Below, piece by piece: positions 39,983 to 62,139 of a DNA stretch of 64,000 nucleotides. The stretch is from Chionoecetes opilio. Lineage: Eukaryota > Arthropoda > Malacostraca > Decapoda > Majidae. The notes below the pieces were generated by a model. That model saw only the letters and a program-made list of their open reading frames with translations, did not search any database and was not told the origin of the DNA. How positions within the stretch are numbered: the first letter of the stretch is position 1; each line of letters starts with the position of its first letter. Both the position numbers and the translations under genes were made by a program. Location: positions 316,001-380,000 of the forward strand of contig JACEEZ010016454.1 of the NCBI GenBank assembly GCA_016584305.1. Direction: 5' to 3'.

Positions 39983-41308
39983 ACTATTATTGCAGTATTC
40001 ATGAAAACTGTAGGAATCGTCCATGGTCTATTCTGCAGTTTCTTTCAACACAGTTTTCATTACAATCAATAGTTCAAACATATTTCTCCTTTTCTTCAGT
40101 ATTACAGCAGTATTCATCCCAGACATCACACTCATCGTCCAAAAATGATTTAACAAGGACTTTCCACACCAATCTTGATGTAACATTATTCGAGAAAGAG
40201 ATTACGGTGTTTCTCTCTAACATATGTTCTTCCTCCAATGTAGTATTAGGTAGCCTCAGGTGTGCGGCTGGTCTTTTACATGACAGATTAAAAGTACATT
40301 GGATAATTACCAACTTAGGAGTCTGAATAGAAGGTTGTATATATGTGACTCTGCCATCCACGGGTTGTGACCTCTTTGGTTACAGATGATTACTGACACT
40401 GAACTTATTGTATGTTATCATTATTGTCTATCCAACCTTTGAGCATAATATTCAATGTTATGTTCAGTGTTTACACCCATCATATTATTTTCTGGCTCAT
40501 CACCTGCTGCTGCTTGTTTCGTGTCATTTACACACTGTGCTTATCTTATCCATGTTTATTATCAGGATATTTTATACAAGTGAAAAATGACCAAAAATTC
40601 AAAATGACCAAAACTTAATGTAACAATCATACACTGTCTAACTTCAAGTCTTGTATTCATGGCCGTTGACTGCTGCCTGTTGATGTCAAGAATTTCCTTC
40701 CTTAGACTACCTATTTGAAATTTCCTGCAGTTCCTTGCTCATGGGAAAGTCGTACCACAAGCACATGGAAGATTTTCTAATATATATTATTTTATCTAAG
40801 TAATATTGTCCAGGAATCTCTGGTCATTCAAATATTACTGGAAAAGTGAAGGAGCTACCTAACTTCATTGAATATTTTGTTGCAATATTCACCTTCCTGC
40901 TTGCAATGCCTGGAATGTGATATTACAGATACAAAGTTTTGGGTGTAGGATATCTCAAACCAAGTTGTTTGTAGTTTTGAGTGTAGTATAATGTTTGCAT
41001 TTTTTTGCTCAATGGTTTTTATTTATATAAAGGGCGATTGTATCTAGGAGCCGAGGTGAACAGGGTGGGATTTGCCTCATCAGCTCTGAACGTAGGTGAT
41101 AGGCGGTTGCTCTTCAATACGTGATCTCATAAGTTGATTTGTTAATGTTAGACTTGGTGGTGCATTTTCAGATAATGACCCGGGAAAGAGCATTCAAACT
41201 GTTCAATGCATCATTAGGTGACCTTAGGAGTTGTATGTTTTGCTCAATAATGGAATAGATTAAAAACTATTTTCATATTTATAACTTATTGAATAGCCTC
41301 AAATTTGT

Positions 41309-41340
41309 AATAAAAATGTATATTGTAAAAAATAAATAAA
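41309..41340 (+). terminator. Candidate polyadenylation signals
   Basis: Three AATAAA hexamers at about 41309, 41331 and 41335 in plus orientation, at the end of the region downstream of the BTB-ZF gene and about 180 bp before the convergent PNKP stop. Confidence 0.45.
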
Positions 41341-41517
41341 AGGTACAAAATACTGTTGTGGTTACAAAAATCCCATTGACCTTAGTTATTTACGTGTTCT
41401 AAGAAGTCTTGTATGCATTAAGGTATCCATGGGTCAGACTAACAATACAGGAAAATATTCTTTCATCTACATAACATCACTTCAGGCACCAGTCCATCTA
41501 TTCCAGGAACATCAATG

Positions 41518-42985
41518 TTATTTTTCCAATAAAAACATTCTGTACAACTTTTCTTCACTTGTATTCTTGAAATCTGGGATGAAGTTCACCTTCAGGATAT
41601 CGTGAAATCCTTCTCCCAAAGTTGGTTCCACATACTTTGACCTGGGACAAATATGTAATTATTTAGGAAGCATGAATATACTGCATGCGTCTAAAAAAAA
41701 ATATACCTCAAAACAGGATGTTTTCTAGCTCAAAGTTATTTTGCATGTGTGAATACAACAGGCTGTTGATCAAATAAAACTGCAATAAACAAAAATTTGC
41801 AACAATTGAGCAAAAAAAAATTATTGTAGTTGCAAAATATACTCCTAATGGAGGTCATTAAGTGTATCTGGATGACCTGGTTCGTGTAAATGTAGGGGTA
41901 GCAACAGGCTGGAAACGTGCTTACCATCCTGATACCTTCCTTGAAACTCAAAAGCTATATAAGTCAGGACTAGTTTTCTGCAATGGGAGCAGATTATAAA
42001 ATGTAGTTGCAAAATTGCTGGATTGTACAACTTAGTGAAAATCCACAACATGTAAAAGAATGAATGGAGATGAAGAGAAAATAGCAGCTTTTGATTTCAA
42101 TATGAGTAGTCTATGACAAGTAAATATAAACTTACCCATACATGTTAAAGATCATGTCACTGACTTTCGTGTGGTCTTCCCCTTTAAGCTGTCGAAACTG
42201 GAAGATATAAAGTACCATACAGTTAAAGGTGTTTGGCGGACTCTTATAGCAACTACTTACTAAATCAAGGAAATGTGCAGTCTTTATGCAGTTAAAGTTA
42301 ACTTTCTTCCTATGAGTAAACATAGATGTGAAATGTTACTACATTGTGGAAAGAAATACTAAGCAAAGCTAAAAGCTTAATTCCAGCAAAGCAACACGAT
42401 CACCACAAAAGTCAAATAATATGCAAGAATATAACTAGTGTGAAGCCTCAAGAAAGTTTTAGTTAAAAAATTTCAACATGAGCATAAATTTTTCTTAAAA
42501 CTAACGAACTTGAAAGCACAATTTTGTCACCGAAGTTTACCTTGTTGTTGTGTCGAGCCTGATCTTTGGAGACGGCAAATATGAAACACCTCACTGTAGC
42601 ACTGTACTTCTTGGCGACCTCTATGTAGCGCTTGCGGGACTCAAGGTCAGGGTTGGTGTTGTCTATTACCACATGTTTCCCTTCCTGGAATGTACATGTA
42701 TCATTATTAGCACAAACACTGATACTACAACCAAACTTAGACCTTACCAGTTTTCATTTGAATAACATAAGACTTAATCCTATAATAAGCAAACTATAAT
42801 AAGTCCCAAAGAACAGTTTATGGCAGAGAGTAATAAATGACCTTCAGAGAATTCTCCATAAGGGTCACGCACTTCTGCCATGACCCAATTGTGTCCCTGT
42901 TGGCAATAACATAGCCAAGAGGCACCAAGTGTGTGGTGCAGAAGAAACTCTTGCCAGATCCAGGAAACCCAACCAACATAACCAC
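41518..42985 (-). CDS. PNKP: PNKP exons 8-11 (5'-kinase domain)
   Basis: Exon 8 (42842-42985) holds the P-loop in [17 protein letters not shown] and [12 protein letters not shown]; its donor GTCATT is a poor match. Exon 9 (42541-42684) has [16 protein letters not shown] and QARHNNK. Exon 10 (42136-42197) has [10 protein letters not shown]. Exon 11 (41518-41641) has [16 protein letters not shown] and ends at TAA (41518-41520). These are the standard PNKP kinase motifs, and no frame break is seen here. Confidence 0.94.
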
Positions 42986-45900
42986 CTGAAATGAAGTACA
43001 AATCAGCATCAACATATCCCATACCTATTACAAGGCTGGTGAAATACAGCTCTCATAGAAACCATCAAAATAACCCACTCTTGGCATCCACTTCCATTTA
43101 CTTGATTACGACCAGTAATATAATATGCATGTAACGAAGGTGCGCGAGGAAAATATATGTAAGTTGGCATTGATCTAACGGTGGCATATCAAACGGGGTG
43201 CAGTCAGTTCGTATACAAGTTGTTTCGTACACCAGTAGATTCGTACACCAAAATGTTGTTTCGTAGTCTATATGAAACCATAGTCATTTCGTACACTCAG
43301 CTCAGAGTTGAACTTGATTATTAGAGTTACGAATCAACATCAGGTATGTACGAAAAAACTCGAAATGAGTGTACGAAACAACTAACAAAACCTGGGTACG
43401 AAACAACTTGTGTACGAAACTCCCTGTAACCTATCAAACAAGATCACAAATGCTGCTCATCAAGCCATAAGTAATCACCAAAGATGAAGTGGAATTATGA
43501 TCCTTTTACTCAATGTGTCACTACCCAGTATGTGCGACCAATGTCATGAAGTTCTGGATGTGAGCTCTTTATCACATGGGAGCCAAATAACTTCAAAGAT
43601 ATTCAACACTGACCTCAAGCTTGTGTTCAGGGACTTGAGATGTTGGAGGATCATAAAGAGGTAGCGACGCATCCACTTTGCGAGGGTCAAAGTCCGGCAT
43701 ATTGAAGGCTTGAGTTTTGGCACCTGAAACACAGCTCAGTTAACACCTGTGAGAAGTATTATTAGCTGAAAAAAAAAACTACGGCTATGTTCCATATTAC
43801 AAAGATCTAGATATTCACCCAAGAAATGTTCCTCTGGTGTATAGAATTTTAATCCAACATTGAGAGCAAAGAGTCGATCTGAGTGGGAAAAATCCTTCTT
43901 CTTTTTCCCCTCGACGGGCCGGCCTGCAGCATCCCCAACATAAAGGCTTTCTTCTAAGTCTATCTCACTCCTCCATTAGCCTGCAACATAACACTTAGTC
44001 AACAACAACAACAACAACAACATTTAGTCATAACGAAATGTGAAAAATATCTACTACATAAACATAACAATTCAAAAGATAGCTCCTTACAATAACATTC
44101 AAGCACTTCTTTCTGTAAGACCCTACCACTTCAGCACTTTACTTTCCTTCTTTTATCAAATACAAAGCTTAGAAGAAATAAAAAGCTTTGATGATTACAG
44201 TGTATATTAGTGACAACGATAACAAGTTGGTTTCTTGACTTACTTCTTTCTGCAAAAAACTCCACATTCCTAGGGCAGGTTTTCTGTATTCACTTTTCCC
44301 AGTAGACACAAACACTTGGATGGGAACGCCTAACTTCTTGATGATTGAACTGATCTTCTTCTGAACACCTTCCACTGTATGCTTTCCAGTGGCTGCAAAC
44401 AATTCATCGGAGTTATGAATACATGATACTCTGAACTCCATCCTCTCATTATGTGTTATATGTTACTATTTCCCACAAGTATGGTTCTAATGGTTCTAAG
44501 ACAAGTAACTTTCCAATTAATAATAAATGACCCCAAAAATAACATCATCCATCTTACCAATGCCTGCCTGATTTGTGAAAATGACAATCTTATACCCAGA
44601 TTCATGAAGCTTCTTAAGTCTGCCTGGAACCTCATTAAATAAAATCTTCCAGTCATCATAATTTGTGGCAAACACCTTTCCGGATTGCGTAGTGATCAAG
44701 GTTCCATCCATGTCGTACCCTGCAATCTGTACACAATATATTCATACTGTATTACAATCTTATGACAAAGAAAAATCACAGATACTATGCACATTCTCCA
44801 TCTCACTAATATTTTCAAATAAGATAGATATTGACACATGAAGACAGACATTGACAGACATTAACAGACATACATTTAAGACAGACATTGACGGACATTA
44901 ACAGACAGACATTGACGGACATTAACAGACAGACATTGACGGACATTAACAGACACACATTTCAGACAGACATTGACGGACATTAACAGACACACATATA
45001 AGACAGACATTGACGGACATTAACAAACACACATTAAGACAGACATTGACGGACATTAACAACACACATATAAGACAGACATTGACGGACATTAACAACA
45101 CACATTAAGACAGACATTGACGGACATTAACAACACACATTAAGACAGACATTGACGACAGACATTGACAGACACACATTTAAGACAGACATTGACGGAC
45201 ATTAACAGACACACATATTAAGACAGACATTGACGGACATTAACAGACACACATTTAAGACAGACATTGACGGACATTAACAGACACACATATAAGACAG
45301 ACATTGACGGACATTAACAAACACACATATAAGACAGACATTGACGGACATTAACACACACACATATAAGACAGACATTGACGGACATTAACACACACAC
45401 ATTTAAGACAGACATTGACGGACATTAACAGACACACATTTAAGACAGACATTGACGGACATTAACAGACACACATTAAGACAGACATTGACGGACATTA
45501 ACACACACATTTAAGACAGACATTGACGGACATTAACAGACACACATATAAGACAGACATTGACGGACATTAACAGACACACATATAAGACAGACATTGA
45601 CGGACATTAACAGACACACATATAAGACAGACATTGACGGACATTAACAGACACACATATAAGACAGACATTGACGGACATTAACAGACACACATATAAG
45701 ACAGACATTGACACATAAAATCACTCACCTTACCACTGCCCTTTAAATTTTTCTGATACACCAACAAGTCACCTTTAGAAGACTTTTCCCAGACCTCATC
45801 CCCATTTACCACGTCTGTCTTCTTTTCTTTGGGTTAGAGAAGAAGTCATCAATGGTGTGTTTCTTGTCCCCTCGAGGCATGGTTTGTTTTCTCTCGGAGC

Positions 45901-48900
45901 TGCTATCAACTGCTGAGGTGATGCTTGGGGCGGGATCAAACTCTACTCTGTGCTTGTACTCGCCTGAAATTACCTGATCAAAGCAACGTTACTATTATAT
46001 ATTCTTCTGGTTAGTGGTTTACTTAATTGCGATCCATACATTATCAAACTATTCTTGTACTCTTGTGAAATTAGCTACCTGACCACAACAATGTTACTAT
46101 CATATGTTTCTGTAGTTAGTGGTTTGAATGCGATCCGTATATTTCCTTGGTAACTACCTCATCATACTCTGATCATGCCTGATGCCAGGGGCGTATTTAC
46201 ATCTTGAAACATTGGGGGCTCCCAGCCAAGAGATCTTTAGATTTTTACCAGATAATTTTCAATATATTTATGAGTATAATGAATATAATATGTGAGACAC
46301 TGTGCTCTACCAAAAAGATCCGATCATTTGCTTAGGATAACTTTCGCAACATGAAATGAAAATAAGATAAAGAATCTGAGTTGGGGTTCAACTTCGTTAT
46401 TATTTTCATTTTCATCATTGGGAGTAAAACCCTAAGAAAATGAGAACTTTGGCGTGATGAAGCAGTCATATAAATTGTATATTGCCATTGCTCTAAGGTA
46501 CTGAAATCTAACTATCAATGGCTTTATAACTTATGCTTATATTGTGTGACAAATTAAGGGCTCATTTTGTACTGTGACAAAACTGTGTTAACTCTGTGTC
46601 TTGTCCATCTGATATTCTCTTCTTCACCTCTCCAGAAGGTCTTTTGGTGTCTCATTTATCTGTCGCACTCCTCATTTCCTCTATTCTCTCTTCCTATTTT
46701 CTCCGTATCTCTCTTGTCCTGCTCATAAAAAGGATGCAATCAGCATATGCCAAGTAACATCTAACCAAATCTCTTGTTTCTTAGTATAATTTTGTGTTGG
46801 CTCCTGTCAGAGCTTATCTTATTTTTGTAAGAAAAAGAAGGCTATTTGAGATACGGGGCTATTCATAAAACATTCGGGGCTATACAACCCAATGCCCAGG
46901 CCTAACTACGCCTATGCCTGATGCTACTGAATACTTATGACATGGAATTTTCAGTACAATGATAACTGACTTGATTTTTCATTGTTTTATTATTCTCTAT
47001 TGAAAAAGTGTAAGAATTTAACAGAACTGAGCTTCTTTATATTATAACTTTTACAATAATATAACTGATCCCTTTGTCTTAATATAGTTTTATTTATTCC
47101 CATATTGGATTCCTGACTTGCATGAGAAACTACATCTATAAAAGGATAACTGAACTTAGAAATTCTTTATATCTAATCTCAGCAACACAACACAAATTAA
47201 GACTTACTTCAATAATGTCACTGTGTTTTAGCTGAGCGGATGAGCCATAACTGAGGTGCTCACTGTTCACCACACTACTGTTGGGACCAAGCTGGCGTGC
47301 AGTGACGGTATATGAAGTGTAATCAGCCAACAGCTCCACTGCAACAAAACATCCACTATCAGTTGTTTTCTTCTTATTCTAACTCATCTTACACCCTCCT
47401 GTGAGTGGTAATAACAAACCAGTAGTGTAAGTAACATTATTTCCATTACTTTTTCTGGATAAAGAGTAATACATATCTACAATTTTAGGTAATACATAAA
47501 TTTTATGTTACCCAGCAGAGATTATATTCAGTTAAACAAAGATGGGCAAACTTTATTCCTATGTTTTTGGATTGCAATGCAGGCACTTCAATGCACCGCT
47601 AACATACTAAGATTTTTGTTCTTCAAATAAAGATATATTTGGAGCGTTTATCCCTAATTACATGCTGTGTTTAAAACTGCATAGTATAGTTTCTGATGTG
47701 TTTTGATATGATTGACTTAAATCTGATCTTCACTTCTGTTCAGTACGAGCCTGAACTGAGGATTAATAGTTGTCTTGAAAACTATTAAATTGCGATGGAA
47801 ATGCTACAGTAGACCATCCCTATTTAGGCCAAGGAATAAGAGTATCAATTATGAAAGTATGTAAGTGATTAGTTGGCAGGGTATTAAATGACAGGTTGTT
47901 TTACTTATTCACTGGGATTATTCTTTCCAATAATAGTCAAATACAAGTACTTGAGCACTACTGAGATGCAACACAGACATGATGCTCCTTCTGTCTACTA
48001 TAAAATAAATACATAATATTTATACTTACACTTATCATGAGAAGCAACAGCCACCACCACAGCCTCAAGAATTTAAAACAGGTAGGCTACACACTGATCC
48101 GCCGGGTCGGACTAAACACCGCAAACCACCAGCAAACCACCAGCAAACCACCCACAAACCACTGAAACTCCCTCACATTGTATGCAAATCCATAGCAAAA
48201 CATTAATATCTTTCAGCAAACTAACCACAAACCTCCAAAAACTACCAAAAACCACCAAAAACTACCACAAACCACCAAAAACTACCACAAACCACTGAAA
48301 CTCACCTACCTAACCTAACCTAACCTAACCTTGCATGTATTATGAGGGAGTTTCAGTGGTTTGTGGTAGTTTTTGGCGGTTTGTGGATAGTTGACTGAAA
48401 GATATGTGTTTTGCTATTGATTTGCATGTAATATGAGGGAGTTTCAGTGGTTTGTGGTAGTTTTTGGTGGTTTGTGATAGTTTTTGGAGGTTTGTGGTTA
48501 GTTTGCTGAAAGATATTAATGTTTTGCTATTGATTTGCATGCAATGTGAGGGAGTTTCAGTGGTTTGTGGGTGGTTTGCTGGTGGTTTGCGGTAGTTTGC
48601 GGTGTTTAGTCCGACCGGATCCGCCTGTAGGCTACACCTGCACCTATAATTATACTACACCTACACTTATACCTGTCGCTCACCTGCTTGAACTACTGAT
48701 CCTCAATACTTAAAGAGACAAGAATGAACACGTCTAAGCCCTTGAGCCTTGACCATTGCCTGAGAGTGATGCAATAATTCACAGATTACTTCACACCCAT
48801 CTCCACCCGTGACACTCACCTTGGGACTTAGAACATCGCTTGGATTTTATTTTTGTTTCCTTAGAGCGGCCGATCACCCTTGGCTGGTTGTTGGCAGGAG

Positions 48901-48951
48901 TATTGGTGGGTGAAGGTTGCTGAGACACGCCAACCAACAGCGAGTAGCCAT
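41518..48951 (-). CDS. PNKP: PNKP, bifunctional polynucleotide phosphatase/kinase, 11 exons
   Basis: Removes 3'-phosphate and phosphorylates 5'-hydroxyl DNA ends in single- and double-strand break repair, docking to phosphorylated XRCC1/XRCC4 through its FHA domain. Exons: 48820-48951, 47208-47338, 45729-45973, 44558-44726, 44244-44392, 43819-43980, 43614-43723, 42842-42985, 42541-42684, 42136-42197, 41518-41641. With three single-base deletions allowed for, the model has about 524 residues (human 521). Order: FHA, linker, HAD phosphatase (D175-x-D177-G-T), kinase (Walker A GFPGSGKS with K379), then DNTNPD and a conserved C-terminus [11 protein letters not shown]. All splice phases agree. Start chosen at 48951 because of its ACCATGG context and similarity of the following PPILLP to human PPIFLP. 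Confidence 0.93.
43195..43431. mobile_element. MITE, 237 bp, uninterrupted copy of the 21392 element
   Basis: Starts GGGGTGCAGTCAGTTCGTAT and ends CTCCCTGTAACC, flanked by TATCAAAC at 43187-43194 and 43432-43439. It contains the single site ctatatgaaaccatag that is split by a 1.1-kb insertion in the 21392 copy. Lies in a PNKP intron. Confidence 0.9.
43614..44726 (-). CDS. PNKP: PNKP exons 4-7 (HAD phosphatase domain)
   Basis: Exon 4 (44558-44726) carries [13 protein letters not shown] with the nucleophile and general-acid aspartates, and [10 protein letters not shown]. Exon 5 (44244-44392) has [20 protein letters not shown] and GMWSFLQKE. Exon 6 (43819-43980) begins ANGGV and continues [14 protein letters not shown] and [15 protein letters not shown], but a single missing base near 43963-43966 breaks the frame between them. 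Exon 7 (43614-43723) has [12 protein letters not shown]. Intron 3 is largely a 37-bp minisatellite. Confidence 0.92.
44825..45715. repeat. About 37-bp minisatellite in PNKP intron 3
   Basis: About 24 copies of agacagacattgacggacat followed by taacagacacacatat, with small length differences in the ACAC part. It fills most of the intron between the FHA/linker exon and the first phosphatase exon. Confidence 0.95.
45729..45973 (-). CDS. PNKP: PNKP exon 3 (end of FHA, linker)
   Basis: The acceptor TTTGATCAG keeps phase 0 and gives [18 protein letters not shown]. The linker contains [11 protein letters not shown], a PIP-box-like FF motif. The frame changes at GGG (45831-45833, plus strand): with one more base it continues through [18 protein letters not shown] to LLVYQKN, matching the human 'LLVYT..G' segment before the phosphatase. 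Exon length 245 would become 246, as the phases require. Confidence 0.87.
46186..46916. mobile_element. hAT-like element, 731 bp, in PNKP intron 2
   Basis: The left end is CAGGGGCGTATTTAC and the right end, on the complement, CATAGGCGTAGTTAGG. CCTGATGC flanks both sides (46178-46185 and 46917-46924). There is no transposase frame, so it is a non-autonomous copy. Confidence 0.82.
47208..48951 (-). CDS. PNKP: PNKP exons 1-2 (FHA domain)
   Basis: Exon 1 (48820-48951) reads [20 protein letters not shown] in one frame and [19 protein letters not shown] in another. The shift is at a CCC run on the plus strand (48877-48879), and one more C restores the frame and the phase. GR and KRCSKSQ correspond to the phosphopeptide-binding residues of human PNKP (LGRG, RKCSRTQ). 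Exon 2 (47208-47338) reads [20 protein letters not shown], matching human [20 protein letters not shown]. The intron between them holds a fold-back transposon. Confidence 0.88.
48093..48626. mobile_element. Fold-back (Mutator-like?) element with 11-bp duplication
   Basis: GTAGGCTACAC flanks both sides (48082-48092 and 48627-48637). The two halves are long imperfect inverted repeats: the left carries GGTCGGACTAAACACCGCAA, the right its complement, and the AAACCACC/GGTGGTTT arrays continue towards a CCTAACC-rich centre (48303-48335). Long inverted ends with 9-11 bp duplications are typical of Mutator-like elements, an inference. No coding sequence. Lies in PNKP intron 1. Confidence 0.85.
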
Positions 48952-50625
48952 GGTAATGTTTGACTGTTTGTTGTACTTTTGATCGTTTTGTATTTCTTCC
49001 TTTTATTTTTACTCTTTTTTCCACTTCCTGTTCTTCCTCCTTTAATCTCTGTTGCTTTGTATTACCTCCTAGGTCAGCCACTTATCTGCTTTTCCTCTTC
49101 TTCTTCCTATTTCACTGTTATTGTTCCCATCCCTCGCTGCGCCGCTTGTGGTGGTGGGCAGTCAGCTGACGGGCCGCGTGTTGTTGTTGACATGTTCTCG
49201 TAGTGTCACGTTTCAAGGATGTGGGATTTTTTAGGCGTTTTCTAAGCTGTCACCTTATCGTGTCAAGTCACTGTTGGATCACCTGTGTCCTGCTTCCACA
49301 GAGGGTAAAGGTAAGTCATATTTTTAGTGTTTTATTACGTGTCTGCGATGTATCTGAGCTGAATCGGCCGAAGCCTTTGTGGGACCCTATAAAAAGTAGA
49401 ATTTGATTTGGGACCCCAATTACCCCCCAAGGATATTCACAGTAACTCTACTTTGTATCTTTAATTGTTACCCCCCACCACTAATACCAATGACCACGAT
49501 CGATACTTGATCATTCACAGACTGCAAATCGGTAAAACTGCTGTTTAATACAATACTCCATTAACCAATACTCTTGACATAAGTACGGGGTGGTTGCGTC
49601 CCCCAGACCCCCCCCCACCCCCCGCCGCTAGTTAACTAACCTAACCTCTGGGGATTGATTTCATAACATAACCGCACTGGGGGGTTTCCCCCCCCCCACC
49701 CCCACAAACCCCTCCTATGTTATTTTTTCATTTCCGACGGTTGTAGGGGTTAGAAATACTGCAAATGGTCAGATCTACAAGTTGAGGACGATATAACTAT
49801 GTGCCTTGATTGATTGATTTAATGCCAAAAAAAGGAGGGAATGTGCCAGACATCAACTATGTGCCTTGTAATGCATTAAACTGCAGAACCTGTAAATCTT
49901 ACACACCTTCCATCAATATTATTAGTTGTATCTGTGCTACGTAGGTATATCATACTACTAATTAATGTCCGGATGGCAGGTTCTTACCCTTCTATCATTC
50001 TGTGGTAGTTAATCGTCCCGTAAAGATAGAAAAACAAAAACAGTGACAGGGCCTCGGAGGGATCGATTCCTGCGAGAAAGTGGAAAACGAGGTGTGGAGG
50101 ATTGGTGGCCAATGCCCTCGATCAGACGCCTCGTGCCCATCTTGCAAGAGTCTGCAGCGGTGCGGGCAGGGCGAGGACCAACTTGTATTGTCCTTGGCGA
50201 GGACTTTCCGCCGCCCTGACGTTGCTAACCCTAGTGCCCACTGCCCACCATGAAGAAAACACTGAAAATCTTGGAAACGAGGTGGAGGGCTTGGCAGTGC
50301 CCCTAGACGTCTTGTGCGCCTCAGACAATAACTTAGCGCAATGATAGCCATAAGCCATAATCCTGTACTGTGTATGTACTTACATAATATATATATATAC
50401 ATATACATATATGTATGTGTCTATAATGTACCGTGACAACCTTACATTAAGATTTGGAGGTAATAAATCAAGAATTTTAGTGCATAAATATCTTTATTCA
50501 AATAAGTTTTTAAGACGGGTAATATAAAGCATATTCATTTCAGTATCGGCCAGTATGAAATTCCGAAAAAAACATGGAAATAACAAAATATGAAGAAAAC
50601 TTATTCTCCTCACCTGTGTGTGTGT

Positions 50626-50746
50626 GACTGTATGTGTGTGTGTGTGTGTGTGTGACTGTGTGTGTGTGTGTGTGACTGTGTGTGTGTGTGTGTGTGTGTG
50701 ACTGTGTGTGTGTGTGTGTGTGTGTGTGACTGTGTGTGTGTGTGTG
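50626..50746. repeat. (GT)n microsatellite with GACT interruptions
   Basis: GT runs interrupted at intervals by GACTGT, giving a higher-order repeat of uneven length. Confidence 0.95.
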
Positions 50747-51074
50747 TCTTTAGAGTGGCTGTTTCTATTACTTCACTATGACTAGAGGGAATGCGTCAAG
50801 GAGGGCGCCTTGCCTTGATGATAGACATACGTAGCCAGTGAGATAACAAACATGGCCATAGCATAAAAGTCTTTGAGGTATATGTAGTGCCTTATCAGTA
50901 ATGTAACCTAAAGCAGCCAGGCGATGTCCAGGTCAAGGCCGAGAGAGAGACCTTTAGCCTTAGTCCAGGTCCTCCACGAGCCCCTCAGGCCACGGGGCTT
51001 CAGAGGCTGGATAAAGATCGCTGCCGAACACACCACTACCTCATCCTCTTCCTGTGAGTGGAGTGGCTCTTCCT

Positions 51075-51379
51075 TTATGTACGGATTAATGGATTATTAG
51101 TAACTAGTATTGATTTAAGTAACGGATTCAAGTTGGAAAAGCGTAGATTTAAAAAAGAAATAGGGAAAAACTGGTTCACAAATAGGGTGGTAAATGATTG
51201 GAATGGACTCAGTCGTCAGGTAGTTAGTGCGGAGTCATTAGGGAGCTTTAAAAGGAGGATGGATAAATTCATGGATGGGGATAAAAGGTGAATGGAGGTA
51301 GTGTTGAGTAACAGGAACTACCTCGTGTAGGTCTCGCGGCCTCTTGTAGCTTCCTTATTTTCTTATGTTCTTATGTTCC
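51075..51379 (+). mobile_element. CR1-like LINE 3' fragment next to arrestin terminal exon
   Basis: Plus-strand copy reading [17 protein letters not shown], then [20 protein letters not shown] and KRRMDKFMDGD, followed by the 3' UTR and a TTATGTTC tail ending at 51379. It is antisense to arrestin and ends 15 bp from the arrestin stop codon. Confidence 0.85.
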
Positions 51380-51393
51380 TCGTCGTCGCTCTC

Positions 51394-61789
<10,396 letters not shown>

Positions 61790-61867
61790 CTGAGGGTGGA
61801 GAGAGAGAGGGTGTAGAGGAGAGCAAGCAGGGTGGAGGAGGGCAAGGCAAGGGAATGAGTGGCGTGC

Positions 61868-61887
61868 ATATCAGGGTGAAGGAAGGA

Positions 61888-61976
<89 letters not shown>

Positions 61977-62012
61977 AAGTAATTATTCCACAGGTGGGTT
62001 GCTTATACAGGC
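61868..62012. repeat. Right arm of inverted repeat around arrestin exon A, with (AG)n
   Basis: GGTGAAGGAAGGAAGG, a long (AG)n run (about 61890-61973), then ATTAAAGTAATTATTCCACA ending TTATACAGGC. It mirrors the left arm at 61197-61345. Confidence 0.85.
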
Positions 62013-62051
62013 AAGAGCTCGCGTCAGCCATAGTGTTGACAAATTATTAAC

Positions 62052-62054
<3 letters not shown>

Positions 62055-62137
<83 letters not shown>
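62055..62137. repeat. (AG)n microsatellite
   Basis: About 80 bp of AG dinucleotides. Confidence 0.95.
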
Positions 62138-62138
<1 letters not shown>

Positions 62139-62139
62139 A

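Larger units (their letters stand above)
37179..41345 (+). other. Probable long 3' UTR of the BTB-ZF gene and intergenic sequence
   Basis: No further plus-strand exon is recognised after the TAA at 37176. AT-rich, with an (AT)n tract at 38871-38961 and a TIR element at 39203-39982. Tandem AATAAA signals lie at 41309-41340, shortly before the convergent PNKP stop codon. How much is transcribed is inferred, not shown. Confidence 0.45.
48952..51393. other. Region between arrestin and PNKP genes
   Basis: Both flanking genes are on the minus strand. The first 250 bp upstream of the PNKP ATG should contain its 5' UTR and promoter, with a GC-rich patch at about 49135-49180. From 49600 to 49720 there are C-rich runs. 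A moderately GC-rich 300-bp block at 50040-50345 has an 80-codon open frame that I do not recognise. No convincing gene was found. Confidence 0.4.

Noticed and set aside
40074..40361. 95-codon minus-strand frame containing HLRLPNTTLEEEHMLER and FLDDECDVWDEYCC
   Set aside because: It looks protein-like but has no ATG (the apparent start is GTG), no recognised domain and no partner exons. It lies opposite the probable BTB-ZF 3' UTR. Not enough to call a gene.
50102..50344. 80-codon plus-strand frame in a GC-richer block
   Set aside because: No recognised similarity and no splice or promoter support. It may be a repeat or chance.
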